64,000 nt of DNA from an uncultured Christensenella sp. (GTDB lineage Bacteria; Bacillota; Clostridia; Christensenellales; Borkfalkiaceae): assembly GCA_910585705.1 (NCBI GenBank), contig CAJUER010000001.1, positions 469,406 to 533,405 of the forward strand, in the 5' to 3' direction. The stretch's first letter is position 1. Each line of letters opens with the position of its first letter. Below are positions 1 to 8,624 of this stretch, piece by piece. The notes below the pieces were generated by a model. That model did not search any database. It saw only the letters and a list, made by a program, of their open reading frames with translations, and had not been told where the DNA came from. The position numbers and the translations under genes were made by a program.

Positions 1-1
1 C

Positions 2-154
2 TTCCTTAAATGGTGGTACTATCTAATAGAAGATTTAAGTGTTCGTAAAACACAGCTTTTACGAAGTGTTGTTGATATAATACAGGATACCATACCAAAT
101 AAATTATGTCAAGGAAATTTTATAAGAATTCTCAAAAACAACGCAATATTGTAA
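2..154 (+). CDS. C-terminal fragment of an unidentified protein (cut by window edge)
   Basis: An open frame enters from the left edge and runs 50 codons to a TAA stop. It is rich in aromatic, Leu, Ile and Lys residues and contains a WWYY run near its start. I do not recognise the family. It is the only plus-strand reading frame before the glycogen operon, and a hairpin terminator lies about 55 bases after its stop, which fits a real gene end. It could equally be the tail of a mobile-element protein; there is too little sequence to decide. Confidence 0.4.
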   Translation, partial: FLKWWYYLIEDLSVRKTQLLRSVVDIIQDTIPNKLCQGNFIRILKNNAIL

Positions 155-207
155 GCGTTTTAAAAATGATGTTTTTAATGCGTTCTTTGAATTTTAATTA
201 AAATAAC

Positions 208-239
208 ACAAGCAACCGCCTAAATAAGCAGTTGCTTGT
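208..239 (-). terminator. Terminator shared by the glycogen operon and the left-edge fragment
   Basis: Twelve-base arms (208-219 and 228-239) pair with one C-A mismatch around an 8-base loop. On the minus strand the hairpin lies 23 bases after the glgP stop and is followed by the T-rich run TGTTATTTT. It also follows the plus-strand fragment ending at 154, so it may work in both directions. Confidence 0.65.
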
Positions 240-243
240 TTGT

Positions 244-260
244 ATTATGTCTGACATAAT
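244..260. promoter_or_regulatory. Perfect 8+1+8 palindrome ATTATGTC-T-GACATAAT
   Basis: A perfect inverted repeat with an odd central base sits between the glgP stop and its terminator. Its core, TATGTC-N-GACATA, occurs again upstream of the PadR-like gene at 47539-47551. PadR-family operators often contain ATGT and ACAT half sites, so this could be a second site for that regulator, but its position after glgP suggests no obvious promoter control. Function is unknown. Confidence 0.35.
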
Positions 261-261
261 A

Positions 262-2700
262 TCATTTTTCTGATTTTATAGCTTTCAAATTCCAAACTTC
301 GTTCGCATAATCAGAAATCGCTCTGTCTGCCGAGAACTTACCCGAAGCCGCTATATTTCTCAAAGACATTTTATTCCAAGTAATTTTATCGGTCGCATAA
401 AGCTTTGAGATTTTATTCTGAATTTTATTGTATGCACCAAAATCTGCCATACACATATAAGGATCGGCCACAGGCGAACCGGTTAGAAGATAATTTGCGA
501 TATCGGCAAACGACTGACCGTTAAAACCTATAATCAAAGCCTCGATAATTCTGCGGAGCTTAGGTGATTCGTTGTAATACATACTCGAACTGTAACCGCA
601 ACGCCAAACCTCGTCGACTTCATTTGCTTTCAGTCCGAAAATAAATATATTTTCCTTGCCGACAGCTTCTGCCATTTCAACGTTTGCGCCGTCAAGAGTT
701 CCGACAGTTAAAGCGCCGTTTATCATAAATTTCATATTGCCGGTACCGCTTGCTTCCTTGCCCGCAAGTGAAATCTGTTCGGAGATTTCGGATGCCGGCA
801 TAAGTTTTTCGGACATCGTAACGTTATAATCTTCCATATAAACGATATTAAGCTTTTCGTTGATTTTCGGATTTTTCTTTACGTCTTCGGCGAGGAAGTT
901 TATAAGTTTAATAATCTTTTTCGCCATATCATATCCGGGAGCGGCTTTGGCTCCGAATATATATGTTTTAGGCACAACCTTTTTTTCAGGATTATCAATT
1001 AAATCAAGATAAGTATCGATTATGTTTAAAACATTGAGAAGCTGGCGCTTATACTCATGTAAACGCTTTGCCTGAACGTCAAACAAAGTGTCGGGGTCAA
1101 TTATTGCGCCTTGTTTCTTTTTCGCAAATTCGGCAAACTGCTTTTTCTTAATCGCCTTAATCTCGTCAAGTCTTTGTAAAACGGTATTATCGTTTTCGAA
1201 TTTAATAAATTCAGCAAGTTTAGAACTGTCAAGTACATACCCGTCGCCGATACATTCCGTTAAAAGCGCGGAAAGTTCGGGGTTCGACTGATTAAGCCAA
1301 CGCCTGTGCGCTATTCCGTTTGTAACGTTTGTGAATTTTTCGGGAGTAAAATCATAAAAATCTTTAAATACCGAATTTTTGATTATTTCGCTATGAAGCG
1401 CGGAAACACCGTTGACTTTGTGTCCGCCGTAAACCGAAAGATTCGCCATTTTAATACGTTCGTGTTCGATTACCGACATACGCGAAATTTTTGCCCATTC
1501 ACCAGGAAAAGCGTTCCAAAGCTGTTCGCAAAGCCTTCTGTTAATTTCTTTGATTATGGTGTGGATTCTCGGAATAGTTCTTTGTATCAAATCTTCCGAC
1601 CATGTTTCCAGAGCTTCGGCAAGCACGGTATGGTTTGTATATGCACAAGTCGCTGTCGTAATAGCCCAAGCCTCGTCCCAGTTATAGAAATATTCGTCGA
1701 TGAGAATTCTCATTAATTCGGGTATTGCCATTGCAGGATGCGTATCGTTGAGATGAATTGCCGCAAGCTTTGGCATATCTCGAAGATCGCCGTAACGGTG
1801 CTTGTGGTCGTGCACAATATTTTGAATTGATGCCGAACACAGGAAATACTGCTGTTTAAGCCTTAAAGATTTGCCCGCAGTGTGATTGTCAGCAGGATAA
1901 AGCACCTTTGTCAAAAGGTCGGCGTCGTTATCTTCCGTCATAGCCTGATAATACTCACCCTGCGAAAACAGCTTCATATTAAAGTCCTGAACGGGCTTTG
2001 CTTTCCAGAGCCTCAAAACGGAAACAGCGTCGCTGTTCTTACCGGAAATCATCATATCATACGCCACCGCTTCAATCTCTTTACAGTTAACGTATTCCGT
2101 TTGCAGACCGTTTTCCGTCCACTTCTCCTCTATTTGTCCGTTAAATCTTACAATAAACGATTTGTCTGTTCTCTGAGTTAGCCAAGCCTCACCACCGGGA
2201 AGCCAGGTGTCCGGCAATTCCATTTGCCATCCGTCCACTATTTTCTGTTTAAACAAACCGTATTCGTACCGCAACGAATAACCCATTGCAGGGTAATTCC
2301 CCGTTGCAAGAGCGTCCATAAAGCAAGCGGCCAATCTTCCGAGTCCGCCGTTGCCTAATCCTGCGTCGGGTTCCTGTTCATACAACTCATCGAGACTCAG
2401 TCCGTATGAAGAAACGACTTTCTCAAAAACGGGTACCGCGTTTAGGTTGTATAAGCTGTTTTTAAGCGAACGCCCCAGCAAAAACTCCATGCAAAGATAG
2501 TAAACCCTTTTTGCGCGCTTTGCCTTTATTTTTTTATGAAACTGCTGCCTTTTTTCGAGTAAAATATCCCTCACCGCCATAACAACAGCTTTATAAATCT
2601 GATCTTTGGAAGCTTCAGTGGGGCTTACTCCGAAATATCTCGAAAGTTTGCCTTTAATTAACTCCTTTACTTCCTTTTCGGTAATTGCGGTACAATTCAT
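262..2700 (-). CDS. glgP: Glycogen/maltodextrin phosphorylase
   Basis: Cytosolic GT35 enzyme releasing glucose-1-phosphate from alpha-1,4-glucan ends using pyridoxal phosphate. The 812 residues match the family length. Visible signatures are EPDAGLGNGGLGRL at about 110-122, the IHLNDTHPAMAIPEL segment near 315-329, and the cofactor site EASGTGNMKF with the PLP lysine at K657. The ATG start is preceded by AGGAG at good spacing. It is the last gene of glgB-glgC-glgD-glgA-glgP, so storage and mobilisation enzymes are made together. The terminator and a palindrome follow its stop. Confidence 0.95.
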   Translation of the reverse strand: MNCTAITEKEVKELIKGKLSRYFGVSPTEASKDQIYKAVVMAVRDILLEKRQQFHKKIKAKRAKRVYYLCMEFLLGRSLKNSLYNLNAVPVFEKVVSSYGLSLDELYEQEPDAGLGNGGLGRLAACFMDALATGNYPAMGYSLRYEYGLFKQKIVDGWQMELPDTWLPGGEAWLTQRTDKSFIVRFNGQIEEKWTENGLQTEYVNCKEIEAVAYDMMISGKNSDAVSVLRLWKAKPVQDFNMKLFSQGEYYQAMTEDNDADLLTKVLYPADNHTAGKSLRLKQQYFLCSASIQNIVHDHKHRYGDLRDMPKLAAIHLNDTHPAMAIPELMRILIDEYFYNWDEAWAITTATCAYTNHTVLAEALETWSEDLIQRTIPRIHTIIKEINRRLCEQLWNAFPGEWAKISRMSVIEHERIKMANLSVYGGHKVNGVSALHSEIIKNSVFKDFYDFTPEKFTNVTNGIAHRRWLNQSNPELSALLTECIGDGYVLDSSKLAEFIKFENDNTVLQRLDEIKAIKKKQFAEFAKKKQGAIIDPDTLFDVQAKRLHEYKRQLLNVLNIIDTYLDLIDNPEKKVVPKTYIFGAKAAPGYDMAKKIIKLINFLAEDVKKNPKINEKLNIVYMEDYNVTMSEKLMPASEISEQISLAGKEASGTGNMKFMINGALTVGTLDGANVEMAEAVGKENIFIFGLKANEVDEVWRCGYSSSMYYNESPKLRRIIEALIIGFNGQSFADIANYLLTGSPVADPYMCMADFGAYNKIQNKISKLYATDKITWNKMSLRNIAASGKFSADRAISDYANEVWNLKAIKSEK

Positions 2701-2732
2701 TTTGTTCTCCTGTAATATGTAAATGTTTGAAT

Positions 2733-4295
2733 TTATTTAAGCATATCCGAATATAACGCTTCGTACTCAGTAGCGGAATGTCCCCAACTGAAATCTGCGG
2801 TAACAGCCCTGTACATAAGTTTTTCCCATTCGGATTTCTTTTTATAATCTTTTATAGCCTGCCTTATAACATAAAGCATATCGTGCGCGTTGTAATTTGC
2901 AAAAGTATAACCGTTTTCAAGCGGCTTTATGCTGTCGTAAAGCCCACCGGTTTCCCTTACAATCGGCACCGTAGCATAACGGCACGCAATCATCTGGGAA
3001 AGTCCGCACGGCTCGGATTTAGACGGCATAAGGAAAATATCCGAACCCGAATAAATCTTCCTCGATAAATCGCCGTTGAAAGCTATATTGGTGCTCATTT
3101 TGTCGGGATACCTGTATGCCAAATCACTGAAAAAACCTTCGAAATGCGCGTCTCCTGTTCCGAGAATTACCACCTGAACGTCGTCCTGCAAAAGCTCTTC
3201 TATAACGTTTGTAACAAGATCGAGCCCTTTATGCGATACAAGGCGTGTAATCATAGAAATTATCGGAGTATCGGGTTTTTGCGGCAAACCGAGTATCTTT
3301 TGCAATTCTTGTTTGCAAATCTTTTTGTTTGAAAAATCATTCGGCGTAAAATTTGCAAATAAATGTTTGTCAAGCTCGCAATTATAGCCTACGTCGTCAA
3401 TGCCGTTGAGTATACCGCGCAATTTAAATTCATTTTTTCTTATTATCGGGTCAAGACCGTGTGCAAAATACGGGTCCTTTATCTCCTGCGCATAACGCGG
3501 ACTTACTGTTGAAAACGCTTCACAACATTCTATTGCACCCTTCATAAGGTTTATGCAGTTTCTATATTCAACAAGATATTGATAAGTACCGTAAATATCG
3601 AACAAATCTCCAAGCAAATCGAGCGAATATTGTCCCTGATATTCTATGTTATGAATTGTGAAAAGCGCCCTTATAAACTGGTATTCTTCTCTGAAACAGT
3701 AATTAGTCTTAAGGTATATCGCTGCCAACGCCGCCTGCCAGTCGTGGCAGTGCATTACGTCGGGATAGAAATTCAAAAAGGGCATAATTTCAAGAACGCT
3801 TCTTGAAAAGAATGCAAATCTTTCACCGTCGTCAAAATATCCGTAACAACCGGGACGCTTAAAGTAAAATTCGTTATCTATAAAATAGAATGTTACTCCG
3901 TTTTCCTCATAGGTAAAAATACCGCAGTACTGGTTTCTCCAAGCAAGATGAACGTATAGATTGCCGAGATATGTAAACTTATCTCTGTATTCACGTTTAA
4001 TGTCCGAATACATGGGCACAACCACGCGGACATCATATCTCCACGTGACCGCCAACGCTTTTGAAAGCGAGCCTATAACTTCTGCAAGTCCTCCGGTCTG
4101 AATAAACGGTGTACATTCGGAAGCGACAAACAAAATCTTTTTCTTCCCTTCCGAACGGTTTTCGATCGGTTTTTTCGAGATAGCCGCAGCCTTCGTTTTG
4201 CTTGTCTTTGCCGATTGAGTTATTGCCTCAGCGCTTTTTTTTGATGTCTCCTTTTTAGGAGTTTCGGTTTTAGTCGTTGTTTTTGCCGTAGCCAT
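2733..4295 (-). CDS. glgA: Glycogen synthase, ADP-glucose dependent, with basic N-terminal tail
   Basis: GT5 glucosyltransferase that extends alpha-1,4-glucan from ADP-glucose. The catalytic body starts near residue 52 (KKILFVASECTPF) and runs to 520; the retaining GT-B motif EPCGLSQM starts at E428. Two features are odd. About 50 residues rich in Lys, Ala, Thr and Ser precede the body; there is no internal Met before the catalytic core and the ATG has an AGGGG site, so the tail is probably translated. In the N-terminal KxGGL loop the usual nucleotide-contacting Lys is Gln (Q66 in QTGGLAEV). It lies between glgD and glgP in one operon. Confidence 0.93.
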   Translation of the reverse strand: MATAKTTTKTETPKKETSKKSAEAITQSAKTSKTKAAAISKKPIENRSEGKKKILFVASECTPFIQTGGLAEVIGSLSKALAVTWRYDVRVVVPMYSDIKREYRDKFTYLGNLYVHLAWRNQYCGIFTYEENGVTFYFIDNEFYFKRPGCYGYFDDGERFAFFSRSVLEIMPFLNFYPDVMHCHDWQAALAAIYLKTNYCFREEYQFIRALFTIHNIEYQGQYSLDLLGDLFDIYGTYQYLVEYRNCINLMKGAIECCEAFSTVSPRYAQEIKDPYFAHGLDPIIRKNEFKLRGILNGIDDVGYNCELDKHLFANFTPNDFSNKKICKQELQKILGLPQKPDTPIISMITRLVSHKGLDLVTNVIEELLQDDVQVVILGTGDAHFEGFFSDLAYRYPDKMSTNIAFNGDLSRKIYSGSDIFLMPSKSEPCGLSQMIACRYATVPIVRETGGLYDSIKPLENGYTFANYNAHDMLYVIRQAIKDYKKKSEWEKLMYRAVTADFSWGHSATEYEALYSDMLK

Positions 4296-4316
4296 TGTAA
4301 TTTTCCCCTTATAACC

Positions 4317-5423
4317 TTAAATCAAAGAACCTTTATTAATGAAGTAAGGTTTTTGCTCGCACCCTGCAAGCAGTCTGTTTGCGCGTATTACCGAATCTTT
4401 ATCACTCACAACATATGCAAGATTGCAATTTTCACCTACAATATTGTCCGTCATAAGTATGCAGTTTTTAACAGTCGTACCTTTGCCGACCTTAACGCCG
4501 CGAAAAAGTATACTGTTTTCAACAGTCCCCTCTATTACGCATCCGTCGGAAATCAACGAGTTTTTTACTATTGCCGAAGAGGCAAATTTTGCGGGCGCAC
4601 TGTCGTTCACCTTAGTATATACGTCACGGTCTCCGAAAATTTCATTTCTGATATTCTTATTGAGCAAATCCATATTCGACTTGAAGTAGGACGAAAGCGA
4701 AGAAATGCTCGAATAATATCCGTCGCATTTATATCCGTACAGGTTAAGCGTTTTGACGCCTGGACTCAATATATCCCTGCCGAAGCTGGTAAAGCCATGC
4801 TGAGTTGCGTTCTGTATCAATCTTATTAAATACGAAGTGCGCGCAACCATTACGTTTATATAATTTTTCTTTACGCCTTCCGCTAAGGGATTAATTTCTA
4901 ATCCCGTTATTTTTCCGTCCGTATTAGTATCGAAAGTAATGTAGTAATGCGTTTTTTCAACTTCGTGCTCATGGTATACAAGCGTTATGTCCGCATTCTT
5001 CTTAATATGAAAATCAATAATTTTGCTGTAATCAAGCTTATAAACCGCGTCGCTGTCGGCAAGTACAACAAAGTCCTCTTTTGCTTTTTTCAAAAACGAC
5101 GTAGCGCCTTTAAGCGCTTCGAGGCGGTTTTTATAAAACAATTCGGAATCATCTATGTACGGAGGAAGCAAAATCAAACCTCCCTCTTTTCTTGCCAAAT
5201 CCCAGTACTTGCCCGAACCGAGATGGTCCATAAGCGACTGGTAATTATTTTTTGTTATCATCCCTACTGTGGTGATGCCGGAATTAACCATATTAGAAAG
5301 AGCAAAATCCACAAGACGATATCTTCCGCCGTAGGGTATCGAACCTATTGACCTCACCTTAGTGAGCTCGGGTATATTTTCTTCGTTTATGCTTGAAAAA
5401 ATAACGCCAATTGTTGAAGCCAT
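4317..5423 (-). CDS. glgD: Glucose-1-phosphate adenylyltransferase subunit GlgD
   Basis: Second subunit of ADP-glucose pyrophosphorylase as found in Bacillota. It has the nucleotidyltransferase fold (YGGRYRLVDFALSN near 31-44), followed by a C-terminal left-handed beta-helix hexapeptide region from about 275. The N-terminal GGxGxRL loop needed for nucleotide binding is replaced by FSSINEEN at 9-16, as expected for GlgD rather than GlgC. In B. subtilis-type enzymes GlgD modulates GlgC activity and is poorly active alone. A GGGGGGAA site precedes the ATG, and glgC lies 14 bases upstream. Confidence 0.93.
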   Translation of the reverse strand: MASTIGVIFSSINEENIPELTKVRSIGSIPYGGRYRLVDFALSNMVNSGITTVGMITKNNYQSLMDHLGSGKYWDLARKEGGLILLPPYIDDSELFYKNRLEALKGATSFLKKAKEDFVVLADSDAVYKLDYSKIIDFHIKKNADITLVYHEHEVEKTHYYITFDTNTDGKITGLEINPLAEGVKKNYINVMVARTSYLIRLIQNATQHGFTSFGRDILSPGVKTLNLYGYKCDGYYSSISSLSSYFKSNMDLLNKNIRNEIFGDRDVYTKVNDSAPAKFASSAIVKNSLISDGCVIEGTVENSILFRGVKVGKGTTVKNCILMTDNIVGENCNLAYVVSDKDSVIRANRLLAGCEQKPYFINKGSLI

Positions 5424-5437
5424 TTCATTTCCCCCCG

Positions 5438-6640
5438 TTATATGTTTTTATCCGCAATTTCGCCTGCGGAAACTTTGCCGTACTTCTTTACGGATATTCC
5501 TCTGCCGAGCACAGTAATTCCGCCGGTTTTACTTTCGACTTTGCGTGCTTCCGCTTTGGGTAATCCTACCGTTGCTTTTTCACCTACTACGACTTCTTCG
5601 TCGATTATTGCGTAGTTGATTTTTGCTCCCGCTTTAACTGTGATATTGCCCATAAGCACACTGTCGATAACTTCCGCTCCCTTTTCTATCACGCAATTTG
5701 TACCGACAACGGAGTTTATAACTTTGCCTTCTATTTCACCGCCCGTTGCGACAATAGAATTAACCACCTCGCCTTCGATAAACGCAGGCGGCGCAAGCGG
5801 ACTTCTCGAATGAACTTCACTATCGGGATCGCTCAGCTCGAAGTTGGGGGTGACGCCCAACAAATCCATATTCGCTTCCCACAACGAGGTTATCGTGCCG
5901 ACATCTTTCCAATAACCTTTAAAGCGGTAAGAATACATTTTCTCGCCTGCGTTAAGCATTGCGGGTAAAACGTTTTTACCGAAATCCTTTTCCGATTTGG
6001 GGTCTGCTTCATCCAGTTCGAGATACTTAAAGAGTTTTGAAGCCGTAAAAATATAAATACCCATCGAAGCGAGGTTGCTTTTAGGTGCTGCAGGTTTTTC
6101 TTCGAACTCGTAAATAGTTCCGTCGGGGTTTGTATTTAGAATACCGAAACGCGAAGCTTCCTTTATGGGCACTTCCATACATGCAATAGTACAGTCGGCT
6201 TTCGCCTTTTTATGAGCCGCCAGCATCTGGTCGTAATCCATTTTGTAAATGTGGTCGCCCGAAAGTATTAAAACGTATTCGGGATCATACATCTTCATAA
6301 ATCTGATATTCTGGTAAATGGCGTTTGCCGTTCCCTTATACCAGGACGTATCCGTCTTTGCCTCGTAAGGCGAAAGGATATGAACGCCGCCAAACGTCCT
6401 GTCTAAATCCCACGGCTGTCCGTTGCCGACGTATTCGTTAAGAACCAAAGGCTGATACTGTGTTAGCACACCTACGGTATCTATTCCCGAATTTATGCAG
6501 TTTGAAAGCGGAAAGTCGATAATCCTGTACTTCGCGCCGAATGCAACTGCCGGTTTTGCGATATTACTGGTTAAAGCATATAATCTGCTTCCCTGTCCGC
6601 CGGCAAGTAACATTGCGACACATTCTTTTTTTCGTAGCAT
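5438..6640 (-). CDS. glgC: Glucose-1-phosphate adenylyltransferase catalytic subunit
   Basis: Makes ADP-glucose from glucose-1-phosphate and ATP, the committed step of bacterial glycogen synthesis. The catalytic loop AGGQGSRL is intact at residues 13-20, followed by RIIDFPLSNCINSGI. Further on are SGDHIYKMDY and KGYWKDVGT, typical of the family, and a C-terminal beta-helix region from about 290. At 400 residues the length is normal. GGGGGAT precedes the ATG. It pairs with the adjacent GlgD. Confidence 0.96.
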   Translation of the reverse strand: MLRKKECVAMLLAGGQGSRLYALTSNIAKPAVAFGAKYRIIDFPLSNCINSGIDTVGVLTQYQPLVLNEYVGNGQPWDLDRTFGGVHILSPYEAKTDTSWYKGTANAIYQNIRFMKMYDPEYVLILSGDHIYKMDYDQMLAAHKKAKADCTIACMEVPIKEASRFGILNTNPDGTIYEFEEKPAAPKSNLASMGIYIFTASKLFKYLELDEADPKSEKDFGKNVLPAMLNAGEKMYSYRFKGYWKDVGTITSLWEANMDLLGVTPNFELSDPDSEVHSRSPLAPPAFIEGEVVNSIVATGGEIEGKVINSVVGTNCVIEKGAEVIDSVLMGNITVKAGAKINYAIIDEEVVVGEKATVGLPKAEARKVESKTGGITVLGRGISVKKYGKVSAGEIADKNI

Positions 6641-6660
6641 TTATTAATCCCCCAAACAAA

Positions 6661-8496
6661 TTAAAGTTTTTTTAAATATATACAAGTCAATCTCGGTATT
6701 TCGACGCAAATCGAATACTCTTTGCCGTGACTTGAAATTTTTTGAGCTTTATAATATCGTTTAATCTTTTTACCTTCGCCGCCAAAGCGTTTACCGTCGG
6801 TGTTCAAAACAACTTTATAATTGCCCTGAGGAATCCCCAAACGGTAAGTTTTATAATCCAAACCCGAAAAATTCAGCACTGCGGTAATGCTTTCCCCGTC
6901 TTTCGAATATCGGTTAAACGCAATCAAATTGCTGTTTCTGTCGTCTACGGATAGCCATTCGAACCCGCTCCAACTATTTTCAACCTCGTAAAGCTGCTTT
7001 TCGCCGAGATAAAAAAAGTTGAGATGCTTTACAAACGCAGTCATTTTACGGTGTTTTTCAAACTTTTTCAAAAAGAATTCTATATCCGAACGATAGTCCC
7101 ATTCACTGAACTGCGCAATTTCATAGCCCATAAAATTAAGCTTTTTACCAGGATGCGCGTACATAAAACCGAGAAGAGCGCGCTCACCCGCAAATTTATC
7201 TTCGTACTCACCCCACATTTTATTGACGATAGAGCCCTTTACATGCACGACCTCGTCATGGGAAAGCGGTAAAATATACTTTTCAGAAAATGCATACACG
7301 AGCGAAAAAGTAATTTTGTCATGGTGATAGCTTCTAAAATACGGATCTTGTCTACAATAAAACAATACGTCGTTCATCCAACCCATATTCCATTTATAAT
7401 CAAATCCCAGTCCCCCGTCTTCGATAGAGCGGGTTACTCCGTCGAAAGCGGTTGATTCTTCGGCAACCGTTACCGCATAGGGAAACAAATTTCTTATTGT
7501 TCGATTAAATTTTTTAATAAACTCTATTGCTTCCAGATTGCGGTTATCACCGTAAATATTCGGCGTCCATTCGCCGAAATTTTTATCATAATCAAGATAC
7601 AGCATAGAAGCAACGGCGTCGACTCTTATTCCGTCTATTCCGTACACGTCGAAAAAGAAAACCGCCGATGATAAAAGAAAGCTGTCAACTTCACCCCTGC
7701 CGTAATCGAATTTTCTTGTACCCCAGCCCCTGTGCTCCATTCTGTCCCATAACGGACACTCGTAAAGCGGCTGACCGTCAAATTCATACAAGCCCCAACC
7801 GTCCTTAGGGAAGTGTGCAGGGACCCAGTCGATAAATACTTTGATGCCGTTATTGTGAAATGCGTCCACAAGACTTTTGAACTGTTGCGGGGTGCCCAGT
7901 CTTGACGTGACCGAGAAATACCCTGTCACCTGATAGCCCCATGAGCCGTCGTAAGGAAATTCCGTAACAGGCATAAATTCAACATGAGTATAGCCCATTT
8001 TCTTTACATACGGTACGAGATGTTGTTCCAGCTCCGCATAAGTATAATATGACTTGTCCTTATGTCTTTTCCATGATAACAGGTTTATTTCATAAATATT
8101 TAATGGTGCATCGTGTCCGGTTCTTTTTGATTGATTGATCTGCTTTTGCGGTAATGAGCAAATCCTAGATAAATGAGAATCAGGCAAATCAGAATAAAAT
8201 GCGTAAGGGTCTGCTTTAATTATCTTTCTGTCGTCATATGTTGTTATACAAAAACCGTAAGTATCGTTTTCATTTGCGAATATAACCGCTTCGAAACATT
8301 CACCGTCGGATAATTTTCGCATATCTACGCATCGGTTTTCATTGAGAAAACTTCCGATAATGCTTACTGATTTTGCATGAGGCGCCCATACTCTTACTAC
8401 ATAGTTGCCTTCGGAAAGCTTATGGCAACCGAAAAATTCATATGCTTTATAGTTGGTTCCGCTATGGAAACTTTCAAGCTGATTTTGTTCGGTCAT
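6661..8496 (-). CDS. glgB: 1,4-alpha-glucan branching enzyme (GH13)
   Basis: First gene of the glycogen operon; it introduces alpha-1,6 branches. A CBM48-like N-terminal domain (about 17-100, with VRVWAPHAKSVSIIG) precedes the GH13 barrel. Catalytic residues by motif are the nucleophile D293 in GIRVDAVA, the acid E346 in VAEES and the stabilising D414 in LSHDEVVH. The C-terminal beta domain ends near 611. The length fits the shorter GlgB type with only one N-terminal module. A GGTGG site precedes the ATG, and a strong promoter lies just upstream. Confidence 0.95.
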   Translation of the reverse strand: MTEQNQLESFHSGTNYKAYEFFGCHKLSEGNYVVRVWAPHAKSVSIIGSFLNENRCVDMRKLSDGECFEAVIFANENDTYGFCITTYDDRKIIKADPYAFYSDLPDSHLSRICSLPQKQINQSKRTGHDAPLNIYEINLLSWKRHKDKSYYTYAELEQHLVPYVKKMGYTHVEFMPVTEFPYDGSWGYQVTGYFSVTSRLGTPQQFKSLVDAFHNNGIKVFIDWVPAHFPKDGWGLYEFDGQPLYECPLWDRMEHRGWGTRKFDYGRGEVDSFLLSSAVFFFDVYGIDGIRVDAVASMLYLDYDKNFGEWTPNIYGDNRNLEAIEFIKKFNRTIRNLFPYAVTVAEESTAFDGVTRSIEDGGLGFDYKWNMGWMNDVLFYCRQDPYFRSYHHDKITFSLVYAFSEKYILPLSHDEVVHVKGSIVNKMWGEYEDKFAGERALLGFMYAHPGKKLNFMGYEIAQFSEWDYRSDIEFFLKKFEKHRKMTAFVKHLNFFYLGEKQLYEVENSWSGFEWLSVDDRNSNLIAFNRYSKDGESITAVLNFSGLDYKTYRLGIPQGNYKVVLNTDGKRFGGEGKKIKRYYKAQKISSHGKEYSICVEIPRLTCIYLKKL

Positions 8497-8518
8497 TTCG
8501 CACCACCATACCTTATAT

Positions 8519-8547
8519 ATTCTATCATACTATTGCAATTTTTTCAA
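8519..8547 (-). promoter_or_regulatory. Sigma-A-type promoter of the glycogen operon
   Basis: On the minus strand TTGAAA (8547-8542) and TAGAAT (8524-8519) are separated by exactly 17 bases, between the htpG terminator and glgB. It gives a leader of roughly 15-20 bases that includes the GGTGG ribosome site. No other promoter of similar quality was seen in the operon. Confidence 0.75.
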
Positions 8548-8590
8548 GATTGAAATTGAAAAAATTTACAATTATTTTCAAAAATATCCA

Positions 8591-8622
8591 AAAATGCACG
8601 GACGATTATGTCCGTGCATTTT
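8591..8622 (-). terminator. Terminator after htpG
   Basis: Perfect 13-base arms (AAAATGCACGGAC and its complement) flank a 6-base loop and lie two bases beyond the htpG stop. On the minus strand the stem ends in a T run. This separates htpG from the glycogen operon. Confidence 0.85.
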
Positions 8623-8624
8623 AG

